Assembly (NCBI GenBank): GCA_965262565.1
Contig: CBDHFQ010000034.1
Location: 1-49,664 of the forward strand
DNA from: CBDHFQ01 sp965262565
GTDB lineage: Bacteria > Bacteroidota > Bacteroidia > J057
DNA: 49,664 nt
Reading direction: 5' to 3'
Position 1 is the first letter of the stretch, and each line of letters begins with the position of its first letter. Made by a program: the position numbers and the translations under genes. This document shows positions 47,821 through 49,664 of this stretch, piece by piece. Under the pieces are notes generated by a model that was not told where the DNA came from, ran no database searches, and saw nothing but the letters and a program-made list of their open reading frames with translations.

Positions 47821-49664
47821 CTATAAGTTATGTGGTTCATTTCTTACGCCCCAGATGACTAACTCTAAATATCCTGGCTCTTCCATATACAAATGAACGG
47901 GATGTGAATATGTATCAGTCCTCCTCCAGGCCCATTGTCTACCTTCCCATACACCATCTTGTATTTGTGCAGTATCATCAGCCGAAAAAGCTCCCTTTCC
48001 GAGATCGTCTTCGGAATAAAAATGAACAATCCTGTTAACGAGTGCCTTTACATTTTCCACCATATCCGATTTAAGGATGGTATTTGTCATATGCACATTC
48101 ATTTGATTATCAGAAAAAACTAACAATCTAATTTGATCAAAGATATTCCACTCTGGTTTAGAAGGAGTATAAAGATAAATTCTCAAAAGCTGGTGTTGAT
48201 CCTGAACTGAGACTTTATCCAACTGACATTGTTTATTGGGTAATGATTTTAAGTCCGTCTCAAACTCATTTAACATCCAGCTTTTAGCCTCCTGTGCTGC
48301 CTGACTAACAAAAGCTTCATAGGGATTTAAGCTAGATCTGAAAAATTGTTCCGTTACATTTCCTCTAGTAGCTTTGAAAATTCTGGCAGAACCAAAAGAA
48401 GGCATTAAATACAGATAATAGGTGCGTAGGGGTAATTGCGGAATAAGATGCACCCTCATATCCTCTTCACTTCCATCCAATAAATAAATTCGCTTTAGCT
48501 CAGACATACTATATAAAAAACGCAAGTCAAGATGTTGGTACAATCTCAAATACAGGTGTGTGATAGAAGCATATTTATCGATAGGCACACTTTCTAATAC
48601 AGCTTTAGTATAATCGGGAGCAAATCTGGCATATCCCGGAGAACCTTCAGCCTGATGGATAGAATCAAAAAAGAGGGTGATAGACATTTCTGCATAATAA
48701 TCAGCCATATCCTCTAACCAGTTTTCTTCCAACATGCTCACAGGAAATCTTTTCTCAAATACACCTTTTGCCAATACATAAGACAATATCAGCAGATGGG
48801 TAAATCCTATGGAATTATCGGGATACAGACGAATGACATTTCCCTTGATTTTTCTGGGAGATATTTCGTGTTTATGTACCAATTCATGAAATTCAGCCTG
48901 AGATAATCTTGGTAACATCCCTTCTTTCAAATGATAATATACCTTTTCAGCAGCATCAAACAACCAACCTCTCCATCCTTCCTGTTCCCTAAATTTACTG
49001 GCAGGGCTATCGCTGGCATTTTGTTTGATCCATCTTTCACAAGTTTCCTCCCAAATCTGGTATCTGTAATGGATAGGATTAGAGGACGTTGTTATTTTTG
49101 CAATAGCCTGAATGAAAATGGGATACCGTAACTCTTGCTTAAGTTTTTTTGTCTCAACTGGTGCCAAATAAATTTTTTTAAATAACTGAACCTGATCATT
49201 CCCTATATAATTAAGCTGCTCCTCATGTATAGCTCCCTCCATATATTCAGGAAAAAACCCAGACCTACAACTGATGAGAACCCTGGCAAACGCTTTTGTA
49301 TGCAATAACAGCAAATCCATCTTAGCTTTTAGCGACATTATAGCCTCCGGATCTTCATCTAATCCATCCAGCATGAGTATTGTTTGGTGGGGATTAGGAA
49401 TTTGTCCCAATAAGCTAAATAAGCCAGCATGGGAAATAGGAAAAAGCTGCAGTTCAAAAGGAGACCGTGAATCAAGACCAAAAGAGGATCTGACAAGTTT
49501 TATCAATGTAGTAGTTCTTCCAGATCCTGGGGGACCTATCAGCATAAAGTGAGTAAATGCTATGTAGTCCGGATGAAGAAAAGTTCTCTGTAAATAAGAA
49601 TGTAGAGATAGTTTATCAGTAATTATGCCTTCAACATTGAGCATTTGGAGAGGAATATTTCCGC
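47821..49664 (-). CDS. NACHT-type NTPase, N-terminus beyond the right edge
   Basis: A STAND-class NTPase. The frame is open to the window edge, so the ATG at 49644 is probably not the true start (upstream codons read GNIPLQ). Within 607 residues: Walker A GPPGSGRTTT (about 37-46), the NACHT form of Walker B LMLDGLDED (about 91-98), and sensor RVLISCRSGFFPEY (about 121-134). Next come a helical arm (about 135-260), a winged-helix-like region and a C-terminal region without clear repeats. Bacterial NACHT proteins act in anti-phage defence and in signalling; the effector domain would be off-window. No such neighbour is visible here. Assignment to NACHT is good, function is inference. Confidence 0.78.
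   Translation of the reverse strand, partial: GNIPLQMLNVEGIITDKLSLHSYLQRTFLHPDYIAFTHFMLIGPPGSGRTTTLIKLVRSSFGLDSRSPFELQLFPISHAGLFSLLGQIPNPHQTILMLDGLDEDPEAIMSLKAKMDLLLLHTKAFARVLISCRSGFFPEYMEGAIHEEQLNYIGNDQVQLFKKIYLAPVETKKLKQELRYPIFIQAIAKITTSSNPIHYRYQIWEETCERWIKQNASDSPASKFREQEGWRGWLFDAAEKVYYHLKEGMLPRLSQAEFHELVHKHEISPRKIKGNVIRLYPDNSIGFTHLLILSYVLAKGVFEKRFPVSMLEENWLEDMADYYAEMSITLFFDSIHQAEGSPGYARFAPDYTKAVLESVPIDKYASITHLYLRLYQHLDLRFLYSMSELKRIYLLDGSEEDMRVHLIPQLPLRTYYLYLMPSFGSARIFKATRGNVTEQFFRSSLNPYEAFVSQAAQEAKSWMLNEFETDLKSLPNKQCQLDKVSVQDQHQLLRIYLYTPSKPEWNIFDQIRLLVFSDNQMNVHMTNTILKSDMVENVKALVNRIVHFYSEDDLGKGAFSADDTAQIQDGVWEGRQWAWRRTDTYSHPVHLYMEEPGYLELVIWGVRNEPHNL

Overview
The window is chromosomal DNA from a member of the Bacteroidota, most likely from a gliding or surface-living marine or environmental lineage such as Saprospiria or Cytophagia; I cannot fix the rank below phylum. 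The evidence is: two proteins with type IX secretion (T9SS) C-terminal sorting domains, SprB-type repeats, TonB-dependent receptors with carboxypeptidase-like N-terminal domains, the divergent tsaD/tamB pair seen in many Bacteroidota, and AT-rich DNA with few Shine-Dalgarno sequences. There is no phage, no insertion sequence, no CRISPR array and no RNA gene that I could recognise.

Layout. 1-5.1 kb: the long C-terminal part of a giant CARDB-repeat surface protein on the minus strand, running off the left edge. 5.4-9.0 kb: infC (translation initiation factor IF-3, TTG start), an ADPRM-like metallophosphatase and a secreted subtilase. 9.1-14.4 kb: a six-helix, multi-PAS histidine kinase, a membrane-anchored protein with four helix-hairpin-helix units, and a SPOR-domain protein. 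14.5-17.4 kb: a short DnaE-type DNA polymerase gene broken by eight single-base indels. 17.6-22.0 kb: glycosyltransferase, single-domain response regulator and a frameshifted TonB receptor. 22.1-27.8 kb: tsaD diverging from tamB. 28.1-33.7 kb: T9SS-secreted metalloprotease with PA14 and golvesin-like domains, ferrochelatase with a cysteine-rich insert, a tandem UspA protein and a rhomboid protease. 33.7-41.2 kb: fused two-domain peptide-type ABC ATPase, a large SprB-repeat T9SS protein, and the methionine genes metY and metX. 41.3-49.7 kb: a second frameshifted TonB receptor, a small membrane protein, a lytic transglycosylase with an EF-hand tail, an HD phosphohydrolase, a VOC protein, an acyl-CoA dehydrogenase, and a NACHT-type NTPase running off the right edge.

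How the genes work together. Most are independent housekeeping or envelope genes. metY and metX form a pathway unit (homoserine acetylation, then sulfhydrylation). TsaD (tRNA t6A), IF-3 and the DnaE paralogue are information-processing genes. The CARDB protein, metalloprotease, SprB protein, receptors and TamB belong to the cell envelope and secretion. The open questions best worth following are the NACHT protein at the right edge, the eleven reading-frame breaks, the cysteine-rich insertion in ferrochelatase, and the very long CARDB protein with a recent internal duplication.
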